From: Myxococcus stipitatus
Lineage (GTDB): Bacteria; Myxococcota; Myxococcia; Myxococcales; Myxococcaceae
DNA length: 64,000 nucleotides
Assembly: GCF_037414475.1 (NCBI RefSeq)
Contig: NZ_CP147913.1
Coordinates: forward strand, 8,814,501 to 8,878,500
Direction of reading: 5' to 3'
Numbering within the stretch: position 1 is the stretch's first letter; each line of letters opens with the position of its first letter. The notes beneath the pieces are model-generated. The model saw only the letters and a program-made list of their open reading frames with translations, did no database searches and had not been told where the DNA came from. Positions 15,841-24,060 of this stretch are shown here, one piece after another. The position numbers and the translations under genes were made by a program.

Positions 15841-16959
15841 ATGGAAGCAAGACAAAGCAAGACGGGACCTCGAGTTGTCGAGGTCGACGGCCGGGCGGAC
15901 TTCATGTCCCTGGAGCCCGAGTGGAACGCGTTGGTGGAGTCGACGTCCGACGAGGTGTTCTACCGGCATGAGTTCATCCGCATCTGGTTGGACAACTTCG
16001 CCCCCGGGGCGCGGCTGCGAGTGCTGACGTTGAGGGATGGGGCGGGGCGGCTGAGCGCGGTGCTGCCGCTGTGGGAGGAGCGCACCACGCTGTATGGCGT
16101 TCCGGTGCGGCAGCTCTCCTGCGCGGCCAATGCCCACTCCTGCCGCTTCGACCTGGTGGCGCGAGAGCCGGACGCGGCCGCGGCCATGTTCCTGTCCTAC
16201 TTGCGTCAGGAGGGCGGGTGGGACGTGTTGCGGTTGACGGACGTCCCGGATGGGGGCGCGGCGTGGCGGCTGCACGCGGCGGCGGTCGCGGCGCGGGTGC
16301 CCGTGGGGGCCTGGGAGTCGCTCCAGTCGCCATACATCGTGTTGCCCGCGACGCGGGAGAAACACCAGGCGGCGCTGCAGGCGAAGTTCAAGGCAAACTG
16401 CCGCCGCCGCCGTCGCAAGCTGGAGGAGAAGGGCCACGTCACCTTCGAGCGGGTGGAGGGCGGCCTGGGCCTGGAAGGCACGCTGGAGGAAGGTTTCCTG
16501 CTGGAGCAGAGCGGCTGGAAGGGCGAGCGCGGCACGGCGATGGCCCAGGACACGGCGACGCGCGGCTTCTACACGGAGCTGGCGCGGGACGCGTCGTACC
16601 GGGGGAAGCTGGCGCTGTACTTCCTGCGGCTGGACGGCAAGCCGGTGGCCTTCCACTACGGCCTGGAGCACGGGGGGCGCTACTTCCTGTTGAAGCCGGG
16701 CTACGACGAGGTGCTGCGCGAGTGCAGCCCGGGGCAGCTGCTGATGGAGGAAGTGGTGGGGACCTGCATCGACCGGGGCCTTCGCGAGTTCGACTTCCTG
16801 GGGCCGGACATGGTGTGGAAGCGGGACTGGACGGACCAGGTCCGGCGCCACACCTGGTTGTATGTCTTCAACGACTCCGCTTTCGGCCGGGCCTTGTGCG
16901 CGGCCAAGTTCCGGTGGAGTCCGGTGGTGAAAGAGGTGGTGGCGAGATGGAGGCGATGA
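15841..16959 (+). CDS. exoG: ExoG: FemAB/GNAT-fold acyltransferase (Acetyltransf_6 type)
   Basis: 372 residues. Key blocks are LRVLTLRDGAGRLSAVLPL, then ANCRRRRRKLEEKG, LEQSGWKGERGTAM and LALYFLRLDGKPVAFHYGL. These match the FemAB-like/GNAT double domain (PF13480 type) common in exopolysaccharide clusters. The enzyme should transfer an acyl or aminoacyl group to a sugar amine in the cytoplasm. The spore coat of M. xanthus contains glycine as well as GalNAc and Glc, so a role in adding glycine is plausible but unproven. It is paralogous to ExoI (18142-19344). The stop overlaps or abuts the exoH start. Confidence 0.85.
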   Translation: MEARQSKTGPRVVEVDGRADFMSLEPEWNALVESTSDEVFYRHEFIRIWLDNFAPGARLRVLTLRDGAGRLSAVLPLWEERTTLYGVPVRQLSCAANAHSCRFDLVAREPDAAAAMFLSYLRQEGGWDVLRLTDVPDGGAAWRLHAAAVAARVPVGAWESLQSPYIVLPATREKHQAALQAKFKANCRRRRRKLEEKGHVTFERVEGGLGLEGTLEEGFLLEQSGWKGERGTAMAQDTATRGFYTELARDASYRGKLALYFLRLDGKPVAFHYGLEHGGRYFLLKPGYDEVLRECSPGQLLMEEVVGTCIDRGLREFDFLGPDMVWKRDWTDQVRRHTWLYVFNDSAFGRALCAAKFRWSPVVKEVVARWRR

Positions 16960-18125
16960 CCCGTTCGGGCCGGCTGTTCGTGCCGTCCTTGCCGACGCTG
17001 TGGCCTGGAATGCTGTGGTCCAAGCCGAAGCCGGGGGCGCTGCCTCCGTTTTCGTCTCCCAACGTCCGGTACTTCTACTTCGCCCGCAACGCGGTCTGGC
17101 TGACGGTGAAGATGCTGGGGCTGGACAAGGGCGAGGTGCTGATGCCGGCGTACCACCACGGCGTGGAGGTGGAGGCGCTGGTGGACGCGGGCGCCACGCC
17201 GCGCTTCTACCGGGTGGGCAGCCGGTGGGACGTGGACGTGGAGGACGTGGCGCGCCGCATCGGTCCGAAGACGAAGGCGCTGTACCTGACGCACTACGCG
17301 GGCTTCCCGGGGCCGGCGGAGGAGATGCGCAGGCTGGCGGACCAGCATGGGCTGGTGCTCATCGAGGACTGCGCGTTGTCGCTGTTGTCTTCGGATGGCG
17401 CGGTGCCGCTGGGGACGACGGGGGACGTGGGCATCTTCTGTCTCTACAAGACGCTGCCGGTGCCGAATGGCGGGGCGCTGGTGGTGAACGGGGCGCGTTC
17501 GTACAGCCTCCCGGAGCCGCCCACGCCGCCGTCCGCGTCGACCTTCAGCCACACGGTGTCCGCGCTATTGCAGAACCTGGAGCTGCGCGGCGGGGTGTTG
17601 GGCCGGACGCTGCGGGGCCTGGTGCGCACGGTGGGGCACGGCACGGTGAAGGCGGCGAGCATCGAGCGCGTGGCCACGGGCACGCAGCACTTCGACCGCA
17701 AGCACGTGGACCTGGGGATGAGCCCGCTGACCCGGCGCATCGCGCTGGCGCAGGACCTGGAGTCCATCGTCGAGAAGCGGCGCCGCAACTACTTCTATCT
17801 GTTGGGACGCCTGAGGGATGTGGTGCCGCCGTTGTTCAATCAGCTTCCTCCGGGGGCGTGTCCGCTCTTCTTTCCGATGGTGGTGCAGGAGAAGGCGGAG
17901 GTGCTGGCGCGGCTGCGGGCGAAGGGCATCGACGCCATCGACTTCTGGAAGCGTTTCCATCCCGCGTGTGATGCCGCGGCGTTCCCGGAGGTGGCGCAGC
18001 TTCGGCGGAGCATCGTCGAGATTCCGTGTCACCAGGACCTGACGCCCGAGGTGATGGCGGACGTGGCGCTGGTGGTGCGCGACGCGGTGCGCGCGGAGCG
18101 GCGGACGAAGAAGCGCGCGGGGTGA
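16947..18125 (+). CDS. exoH: ExoH: DegT/DnrJ/EryC1-like PLP aminotransferase
   Basis: 392 residues from ATG 16947 (AGAGG 10 bases upstream), or 389 from ATG 16956, which would overlap the exoG stop as ATGA. The fold-type I signature is present: VLIEDCALS with Asp141 for the pyridine nitrogen, and FCLYKTLPVPNGGAL with Lys168 as the PLP Schiff-base lysine. Such enzymes add an amino group to keto-sugars or related substrates. Between two FemAB-fold transferases, it may supply an amino sugar or amino-acid donor for coat modification. It shares the position of M. xanthus exoH. Confidence 0.87.
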   Translation: MEAMTRSGRLFVPSLPTLWPGMLWSKPKPGALPPFSSPNVRYFYFARNAVWLTVKMLGLDKGEVLMPAYHHGVEVEALVDAGATPRFYRVGSRWDVDVEDVARRIGPKTKALYLTHYAGFPGPAEEMRRLADQHGLVLIEDCALSLLSSDGAVPLGTTGDVGIFCLYKTLPVPNGGALVVNGARSYSLPEPPTPPSASTFSHTVSALLQNLELRGGVLGRTLRGLVRTVGHGTVKAASIERVATGTQHFDRKHVDLGMSPLTRRIALAQDLESIVEKRRRNYFYLLGRLRDVVPPLFNQLPPGACPLFFPMVVQEKAEVLARLRAKGIDAIDFWKRFHPACDAAAFPEVAQLRRSIVEIPCHQDLTPEVMADVALVVRDAVRAERRTKKRAG

Positions 18126-18141
18126 GCGAGGAGGCTGGCCG

Positions 18142-19344
18142 GTGATTCACGAGGATGAGCTGAAGCAGGGGCCGCGCATTGGACCGCGGCTGGACGTGAG
18201 CGCCGTGGGTACGGTGTCCGCGCTGGCCGGGATGCGGGCGGAGTGGGACGCGCTGCTGGACGCCAGTGGCGTGGGGCCCTTCAACGCGTGGGAGTGGTTG
18301 TACCCGTGGTGCCGGCGAATCGCGCCGGAGCGGCGGCCGTTGATTCTGACGGCGCGCGACGCGGCGGGGACGTTGATGGGGCTCCTGCCGCTGGGATTGG
18401 AGACGCGGCGGGTGGCGGGAGTCGCGGTGCGGCGCCTGGGGTTCCTGGGGGAGACGCACGTGGGGAGCGACTACCTGGACGTCGTGGCCCGGCGGGGCGC
18501 GGAGCGGGCCGTGGCGGCGTCCTTCGCGCGCATTCTCGAGTCGCTCCACGAGTCGTGGGATGTGTTGGACCTGACGGACCTGCGCGAGGACTCCACGACG
18601 GTGGATGTGTTGCGCTCGGTCTTCTTGGAGCACGAGGTCCAGACGTCGGAGCGGTACGTGTGTCCCTACGAGGTGTTGGAGCCTCGCGGAGCGTTCGACG
18701 AGTTCCTGAAGCGGACGGGGCGGCGGGACAACTACCTGCGGCGGCGCAAGTGGTTGGAGCGGCAGGAGGGCTACCGCATCGAGCGCACCGAGTCACCGGG
18801 CGCGCTGGCGGGGCCGATGACGGACTTCTTCCGGCTGCATGCGGCGCGGTGGTCGGTGGATGGGGGGTCGCAAGGCATCAAGGGGACGGGCGTGGAGGCC
18901 TTCCACCGGGATGCGACGCAACTGCTCGCCGAGCGGGGACGGCTGCGGCTATACACGATGAAGGTGGGCGGGCGCGCCGTGGCCTCCGTGTATGGCATTG
19001 TCCATGGAGAGTCGTTCATCTACTTCCAGTCCGGTTACGACCCGGAGTGGAGCCACCGCAGCGTGGGGTTGGTGCTGGTGGGGGAGACCTTCAAGGACGC
19101 GCTGGAGTCGGGGCTCACGGAGTACGATTTCCTCCGGGGCACGGAGTCCTACAAGTCCGACTGGGTGACGAAGCAGCGGCGCACGGTCTCCGTGCGGGTG
19201 CACAGCGGCTCGCGGGCGGGGAGGTGGTTCACTCGCGCGGAGGAGCTGGCTCGCAAGGGCCGCAACGCGGCGAAGCAGGTGTTGCCGGGCGCGTGGGTGG
19301 AGAAGGTGCGCCGTGTTCGCCGGCGCCGCGCGGCGATTCACTGA
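18142..19344 (+). CDS. exoI: ExoI: FemAB/GNAT-fold acyltransferase (Acetyltransf_6 type)
   Basis: 400 residues from GTG 18142, with GAGGAGG about 8 bases upstream. Shared blocks with ExoG include GRRDNYLRRRKWLERQEGY, LYTMKVGGRAVASVYGIVHG, FIYFQSGYDPEWSHRSVG and YDFLRGTESYKSDWV. The last is the strongest PF13480 signature. It should acylate or aminoacylate a sugar intermediate. Having two related enzymes flank an aminotransferase suggests two acylation steps or two acceptor positions. It ends the exoA-I operon; a strong hairpin follows at 19361-19389. Confidence 0.87.
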   Translation: MIHEDELKQGPRIGPRLDVSAVGTVSALAGMRAEWDALLDASGVGPFNAWEWLYPWCRRIAPERRPLILTARDAAGTLMGLLPLGLETRRVAGVAVRRLGFLGETHVGSDYLDVVARRGAERAVAASFARILESLHESWDVLDLTDLREDSTTVDVLRSVFLEHEVQTSERYVCPYEVLEPRGAFDEFLKRTGRRDNYLRRRKWLERQEGYRIERTESPGALAGPMTDFFRLHAARWSVDGGSQGIKGTGVEAFHRDATQLLAERGRLRLYTMKVGGRAVASVYGIVHGESFIYFQSGYDPEWSHRSVGLVLVGETFKDALESGLTEYDFLRGTESYKSDWVTKQRRTVSVRVHSGSRAGRWFTRAEELARKGRNAAKQVLPGAWVEKVRRVRRRRAAIH

Positions 19345-19360
19345 GGGGTGGGCCGCTGGT

Positions 19361-19389
19361 GGGGGAGAGCGGAGGTGCGCCGCTCCCCC
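19361..19389. terminator. Hairpin terminator after exoI
   Basis: GGGGGAGAGCGG pairs with CCGCTCCCCC with a 2-base bulge and a short loop, 16 bases past the exoI stop. It also faces the end of the minus-strand pseudogene at 19401. Confidence 0.65.
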
Positions 19390-19400
19390 GTGGGGGCCGT

Positions 19401-19725
19401 TCAGGGCGTGGTGCCCGGCGGCATCGCGGCGACGTAGGTGAAGCCTGACTCGGCGGGGCTGTTCCAGGCCGCCTTGAAGTCCGCCCAGGCGTAGACCTCC
19501 TCGCGGTTCTGATAGGGATTGTAGACCCTCACTGACGCAGCGGCCGTTCAGCGCGTGGCGCAGGCGGCGCAGTAGGAGATGAGGACCTGGGTGTAGCGGC
19601 CCGACAGCGTCCCGAACTCGTTGCGCGTGCCGTCGCAATCACAATACTCGCGGCCCCCCTCGACGTTGTTCACGTATCAGGACCCGCGCGACGACACAGG
19701 ACAGCTTCGCGGACCGCTTGAACAT
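19401..19725 (-). pseudogene. Degraded gene for a small secreted Cys-containing protein
   Basis: A start ATG at 19725 with GGGAG 7 bases upstream opens a signal-like peptide (MFKRSAKLSCVVARVL), which then runs into a stop. A second frame continues with NNVEGGREYCDCDGTRNEFG and YTQVLISYCAACATR, hits TGA, and reads on in the same frame as VYNPYQNREEVYAWADFKAA to a final TGA at 19401. At least one frameshift or deletion and one in-frame stop are needed to explain this. Four Cys in two pairs suggest a once disulfide-bonded or metal-binding secreted peptide. No family recognised. A sequencing error is an alternative explanation. Confidence 0.5.
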
Positions 19726-19799
19726 GGAGTGCTCCCATTCAGTGACGAGGAGGGACGGCAAACCTGTTCATCGCGAAAGCGAAGCTGTCCTGGATGACG

Positions 19800-20759
19800 T
19801 CAGGGGACGTTGCGGATTTCGGCGCGGAGCTGGGCGATGGCGGGGCCGAGCTGGGGAGGTTGCATGTTTCGCGGCACCTCGACGGAGAAGCGCTCGAAGT
19901 GCTCGAGTGCCTTGACCTTGTCGTCGCGGCGCAGGGCGAGGCTGCCGAGGAAGATGAGGGCTTCCTGGGCATCGGGCCAGGTGTTGACCAGCTCGGTCAG
20001 CTCGGCCTCGGCGCCCTCCAGGTCTCCGCGGGTGGCGCGCAGGACGCCCCGGTGGACGCGCAGCTCGACGTGGAACGGGTCCACGGCCAGTCCCTTGGCG
20101 GTCACCACGGCGGCCTCCTCGAACTGCTGGCGGCGGATGAGCTCGTGGCTGAGCAGCGACGCGGAGTCGAGGTCGGAGGGGTTGGCTTCCAGGCGGGAGC
20201 GGGCCTCGGCGAGCTCCGTCTCCGCCTCCATCTGCATGGTGCCCTGCTGCTGTTGCTGCTGCGCGGCGGCGCCGGGGGGCATGCGCCCGGTGGCCTCCTG
20301 GCCGTCGGTGCGCGTCTGCTGCTCGGAGACGAGCAGGTAGCCCAGGCCGCCGAAGAACAGGACGATGCCGGCGCCCCAGATGGCTCCGGAGAGCTGGGGG
20401 TTGCGGGCGGCCCAGCCGGTGGGGGCGGGGGCCTGACGGACGGGGGCGTCCGGGGTGGCGGCCTTGCGCTTCAGGTGTTCGTCCTTGGCGCGCAGGGCGG
20501 AGGCGGCCTCGCGCTCCAGGCGGGACTTCTCGGAGGCGTACTGCTCGGCGGCCAGGTTGTGCTTGTCGGCCTCGAGCGTGCGCAGCTGGTCGATGAGCGA
20601 CTGGGCGCGTTGGGACAGGTCGTCGAGCACCCCGTCCTTGGGCTCGGGGGCGGCGAGGACGCCCCGGCGACGCATGAAGAGCAGCCACGCCGCGGCGGCG
20701 ACGAAGGCGACGGCGAGGACGATGATACCGGGCAACCAGTTGGTCGGCTGTTGCTGCAT
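19800..20759 (-). CDS. ccmI: CcmI/CycH-like cytochrome c maturation TPR protein
   Basis: 319 residues. The first membrane helix is at residues 8-29 (WLPGIIVLAVAFVAAAAWLLF). A coiled-coil stretch (~45-100) precedes a second helix (~125-143, AIWGAGIVLFFGGLGYLLV). The C-terminal half is TPR-like, with ANPSDLDSASLLSHELIRR and LAVDPFHVELRVHRGVL. CcmI-type proteins hold unfolded apocytochrome c for heme attachment. A Gln run (QQQQQQ) lies in the periplasmic linker. It starts 3 bases after the ccmH stop, so the two are co-expressed. They lie 30 kb from the other ccm genes in this window. Confidence 0.82.
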   Translation of the reverse strand: MQQQPTNWLPGIIVLAVAFVAAAAWLLFMRRRGVLAAPEPKDGVLDDLSQRAQSLIDQLRTLEADKHNLAAEQYASEKSRLEREAASALRAKDEHLKRKAATPDAPVRQAPAPTGWAARNPQLSGAIWGAGIVLFFGGLGYLLVSEQQTRTDGQEATGRMPPGAAAQQQQQQGTMQMEAETELAEARSRLEANPSDLDSASLLSHELIRRQQFEEAAVVTAKGLAVDPFHVELRVHRGVLRATRGDLEGAEAELTELVNTWPDAQEALIFLGSLALRRDDKVKALEHFERFSVEVPRNMQPPQLGPAIAQLRAEIRNVP

Positions 20760-20762
20760 GGT

Positions 20763-21266
20763 TTAGCGCTCCAGCTCCCGGCGCACGGCCTGGAGGTAGG
20801 GGTCTGCGTCATCCGACGCGGAGGGGTCCGTGGGAGGGGCGGAAGGTGAGGGCTGGGCGGCGACGGGCTCGGTGGGCGGGGCGTACTGGAGCTGTCGCCA
20901 GATGACGAAGCCGCCGACGGCGAGGAGGGCGATGGGGCCCAGCCAGACGAACCAGTTGAAGCCCTCGGCCTTGGGCTCCAGGAGGACCCATTCGCCGTAG
21001 CGGGCGACGAAGAACTCGACGACCTCCTGGTCGTTCTTTCCCTCGGAGACGAGCTCACGGACCATGTCCAGCTGCGCGCGGGCCATGGAAGAGGGGCTGT
21101 CGGAGATGGAGAGGCCCTGGCAGACGGCGCAGCGCAGCGTCTTGCCGAGCTTCTGGACGCGTGCCTCCAACTCGGGCGCGAGCGGGTCGCTCGCGGCCTG
21201 CAGGGGCGCGACCTGGCCAGTCATGAGGCCGAAGGCGAGGGTCAGGGACAGCAGGGCGGCGGTCAT
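20763..21266 (-). CDS. ccmH: CcmH: cytochrome c-type biogenesis thiol protein
   Basis: 167 residues. A signal peptide is followed by LRCAVCQGLSISDS with the redox pair Cys46/Cys49. The conserved LVSEGKNDQEVVEFFVARYGEWVLL comes next, then a membrane helix (~105-123). A Pro/Ser-rich tail ends the protein. CcmH reduces or chaperones the CxxCH heme-binding motif of apocytochrome c in the periplasm. It is directly upstream of ccmI. No other ccm gene is adjacent, which is unusual. Confidence 0.92.
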   Translation of the reverse strand: MTAALLSLTLAFGLMTGQVAPLQAASDPLAPELEARVQKLGKTLRCAVCQGLSISDSPSSMARAQLDMVRELVSEGKNDQEVVEFFVARYGEWVLLEPKAEGFNWFVWLGPIALLAVGGFVIWRQLQYAPPTEPVAAQPSPSAPPTDPSASDDADPYLQAVRRELER

Positions 21267-21433
21267 CGAAACTCCCGGGAGCCGTCCCTACCTAGCGCTA
21301 CCGGGCTGGTGTTGGACAGTGAAACCTGAGCGCCGGACGCTTGCCCCGCCGTCCGGGCTGTAGGTATGCACCCCCTCACCGCGAAATCGGCCGCTTGCTC
21401 GTTCGTGTCCCTACCCGGAGGACTGACTCCGTG

Positions 21434-22918
21434 ATGGCGAGGAACCGCATGACGCAGAGGTGGATGTACGTTCGAGTCGTGTTGGGGTTGGCGCTGGTGC
21501 TCGGGGTCTCCCCAGCCCTGGCGGCGAGCAAGAAGGAATCCATCGACAAGCTCGCGGCCCGGTATGCGGAGTACCAGCAGTTCAACGGGACGGTGCTCGT
21601 CGCCGACGCGCGGGGCGTCATCCTGAAGAAGGGCTATGGCCTCGCGAACATCGAGTGGCGGATTCCCGCGGCGCCGGACACGAAGTTCCGCCTCGGCTCC
21701 ATCACCAAGCAGTTCACGTCCATGCTCATCATGCAGCTGGTGGCCGAGGGCAAGCTGAAGCTCGATGACCCGCTGGGCAAGCTCCTCCCCGAGTACCGGC
21801 AGGACACGGGCTCGCGCATCACGCTGACCCACCTGCTCAACCACACCTCCGGCATCCCCAGCTTCACCAACCACCCGGACTTCGCGGCGAAGGTGTCCCG
21901 CAATCCCTTCACGACCGCGGAGCTCGTCAAGCAGTACGCCAGCGGCGACCTCGAGTTCGAGCCTGGGACGAAGTTCGCCTACAACAACTCGGGCTACTAC
22001 TTGCTGGGAGTCATCATCGAGCGGGTGACGGGCAAGCCGTATGCGCAGGTGCTCAAGGAGCGCATCTTCGACCCGGTGGGGATGAAGGACACCGGCTACG
22101 ACGTGAGCGCGGAGATTCTGCCGAAGCGCGCCAGCGGCTACGAGTCCACGCCGGAGGGGATTCGCAATGCGCCCTACATCGACATGGGCATCCCGTATGC
22201 GGCGGGCGCGATGTACTCGACGGTGGAGGACCTGTTCCTGTGGGACCGGGCGCTCTACGCGGACACGCTGCTGTCCGCGGAGCTCAAGCAGCGCATGTTC
22301 ACCCCGGGCCTGAAGGGCTACGCGTTCGGCTGGGAGTACCATGACGCGAAGCTGGATGACGGGAAGACGGGCATCAAGGTCCAGGGGCATGGCGGCGGAA
22401 TCGAAGGGTTCTCCACCCTCATCCTACGCGCGCCGGAGACGAAGGAGGTCGTCATCCTCCTGTCGAACAACTCCCGGTCCAACCTGCAGGGGTTGGCGAT
22501 GGGCATCTGGAGCATCTTGCGTGGCGTCGAGCCCGCCCCCGCCCGCAGGTCCATCACCGTGCCCATGGTCGCGGCGCTCGCGAAGGGGACCATCCGTGAC
22601 GCCATCTCCACGTACCGCGCGCTCAAGGCAGGCAAGCCGGAGGAGTACAAGTTCACGCCCGGCGAACTGAACAGCTTCGGCTATCAGCTCATGGCGAAGA
22701 AGCGGCTTGAGGATGCGATTGAAATCTTCAAGCTCAACGTGGAGATGTTCCCCAAGGATGGGAACGTCCACGACAGCCTCGGCGAGGCGTATCTGGCGCG
22801 GGGAGACAAGGCGCTGGCCATCGAGAGCTATCGCCGCTCGTTGGAGTTCGACCCGGGCAACGCCAACGCGGTGAGGGTCCTCAAGGGGTTGGAGGCGCCC
22901 GCGGCCAAGGCTCCCTGA
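21434..22918 (+). CDS. Secreted serine hydrolase of the beta-lactamase/PBP family with C-terminal TPR-like region
   Basis: 494 residues. A signal peptide (VLGLALVLGVSPALAA) leads into a class C beta-lactamase-like domain. It shows the SxxK motif SITK (Ser89, Lys92), the YxN motif (Tyr184-Asn186) and HGGG (His319). The last ~110 residues form TPR-like helices (GNVHDSLGEAYLARGDKALA). Such proteins are usually peptidases or esterases in the periplasm or outside the cell rather than true lactamases. Starts at GTG 21431 and ATG 21449 are alternatives; GGAGGA sits 8 bases before 21431. A truncated tandem copy follows. Confidence 0.85.
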   Translation: MARNRMTQRWMYVRVVLGLALVLGVSPALAASKKESIDKLAARYAEYQQFNGTVLVADARGVILKKGYGLANIEWRIPAAPDTKFRLGSITKQFTSMLIMQLVAEGKLKLDDPLGKLLPEYRQDTGSRITLTHLLNHTSGIPSFTNHPDFAAKVSRNPFTTAELVKQYASGDLEFEPGTKFAYNNSGYYLLGVIIERVTGKPYAQVLKERIFDPVGMKDTGYDVSAEILPKRASGYESTPEGIRNAPYIDMGIPYAAGAMYSTVEDLFLWDRALYADTLLSAELKQRMFTPGLKGYAFGWEYHDAKLDDGKTGIKVQGHGGGIEGFSTLILRAPETKEVVILLSNNSRSNLQGLAMGIWSILRGVEPAPARRSITVPMVAALAKGTIRDAISTYRALKAGKPEEYKFTPGELNSFGYQLMAKKRLEDAIEIFKLNVEMFPKDGNVHDSLGEAYLARGDKALAIESYRRSLEFDPGNANAVRVLKGLEAPAAKAP

Positions 22919-22996
22919 GCCCTCCTCTCGAAATGGGTTCCGCGTTCGTTCGTGTGCGTCCCGGGAAGAGGGAGCTCCGCGTTGGAGGGGGACCGC

Positions 22997-23553
22997 ATGA
23001 TGCAACAGGGGACGTACGTTCGAATCGCGTTGGGGTTGGCGCTGGTGCTCGGGGCCGCCCCGGCGATGGCGGCGAGCAAGAAGGAGTCGATATCCTGTCC
23101 AACGTCCGGGGCTCCAACGTGCAGGGGCTGTCGTCTGGCATCTGGAGCATCTTGAACGGTGTGCCGCCGCAGCCTCCTCGTCGCTCCATCGCCGAGGCGG
23201 TGATGTCCGCGCTCTCGAAGGGCACGGTCGCCGAGGCCATCGCGACCTATCGCAAGCTCAAGGCGCAGAGGCCGGATGAGTACCGGTTCAATCCGGGCGA
23301 GCTGAACCGCGTGGGCTATCAGGTCATGAAGCGTGGCCGTCTCGCGGATGCCATCGAACTCTTCAAACTCAACGTGGAGATGTATCCCCAGGATGGGAAC
23401 GTCCACGACAGCCTCGGCGAGGCGTACCTGGCCCGAGGAGACAAGGCGCTCGCCGCCGAGAGCTATCGCCGCGCGGTGGAGCTCGACCCCAAGAACGCCG
23501 ATGCCGCGCGGATCCTCAAGGAGCTGGAGCAGTCCGCGCCCAAGGCTCCCTGA
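22997..23553 (+). pseudogene. Internally deleted tandem copy of the serine hydrolase gene
   Basis: The first ~30 codons repeat the signal peptide and AASKKES of the preceding gene. The sequence then jumps, out of frame, to the counterpart of its C-terminal part (SNVRGSNVQGLSSGIWSIL, then the TPR-like end GNVHDSLGEAYLARGDKALA). About 900 bases coding for the whole catalytic domain, including SITK, YxN and HGGG, are missing. The junction falls at AAGGAGTCG, which resembles both AAGGAATCC and AAGGAGGTCG of the parent, so short-homology deletion is likely. The last ~150 codons remain open, but no good start serves them. Confidence 0.8.
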
Positions 23554-23698
23554 GCATTGTCGGTCTCAGCCCGGTCACACAGACCTCGAGAATCGCCGAG
23601 GGCACGACGGCCCGCCCTGGAGTCCTCCGTGTCGCGGGCCTCGCCGCGTTCGGACTTCCTGGTCACTACTCGAATGACGAGTCTGGCGAAGGGGCCTC

Positions 23699-23998
23699 AT
23701 GACGAACCAAGAGACGGGCGACTATGTTGTGAAGGAGATCGGCAAGCTCCTCGAGCGGGTCCGTTCGGCGAAGAGTGGGACCTACGACGCGTTCGCCAAG
23801 GCGAAGGTCCGGGCCCTCGTCGACGTGCTGGACTTGCTGGCTGAGGTCAAGACCGAGGCCGAGTTGGTTTCACGGGTCCAGCAGCTCTACAGGGCGCGGA
23901 CGGGCGCGCTGGATGGACTGCGCGACCTGTTGCAGGCGATGGGTGTCCGCACCTGGCGGACTCGAGCTAGGGGTGTGGATACCGGGTGGTTGTTGTAA
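23699..23998 (+). CDS. Hypothetical small helical protein
   Basis: 99 residues. It is rich in Glu, Lys, Leu and Ala, with heptad-like spacing (EIGKLLERVRSAKSGTYDAF, VLDLLAEVKTEAELVSRVQQ), so a short coiled-coil helical protein is expected. There is no signal peptide or membrane segment. A weak GAAGGGG lies before the ATG at 23699. I do not recognise a family. It lies between the hydrolase pseudogene and the large lipoprotein tandem; whether it belongs with them is unknown. Confidence 0.5.
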   Translation: MTNQETGDYVVKEIGKLLERVRSAKSGTYDAFAKAKVRALVDVLDLLAEVKTEAELVSRVQQLYRARTGALDGLRDLLQAMGVRTWRTRARGVDTGWLL

Positions 23999-24060
23999 CT
24001 GTGTGGATTGTGATACTCTCGGTGAAGTCTGCTTGTTGCTGACTTCACTGGAAATCCACA

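Noticed and set aside
21434..22918. Antibiotic-resistance beta-lactamase
   Set aside because: The SxxK, YxN and HGGG motifs and TPR-like tail fit the broad serine-hydrolase/esterase group; nothing points specifically to beta-lactam hydrolysis.
22933..23553. An intact gene starting at ATG 22933
   Set aside because: The frame before the C-terminal part reads the duplicated signal-peptide DNA out of frame and has no ribosome site; comparison with the preceding gene shows a deletion product instead.
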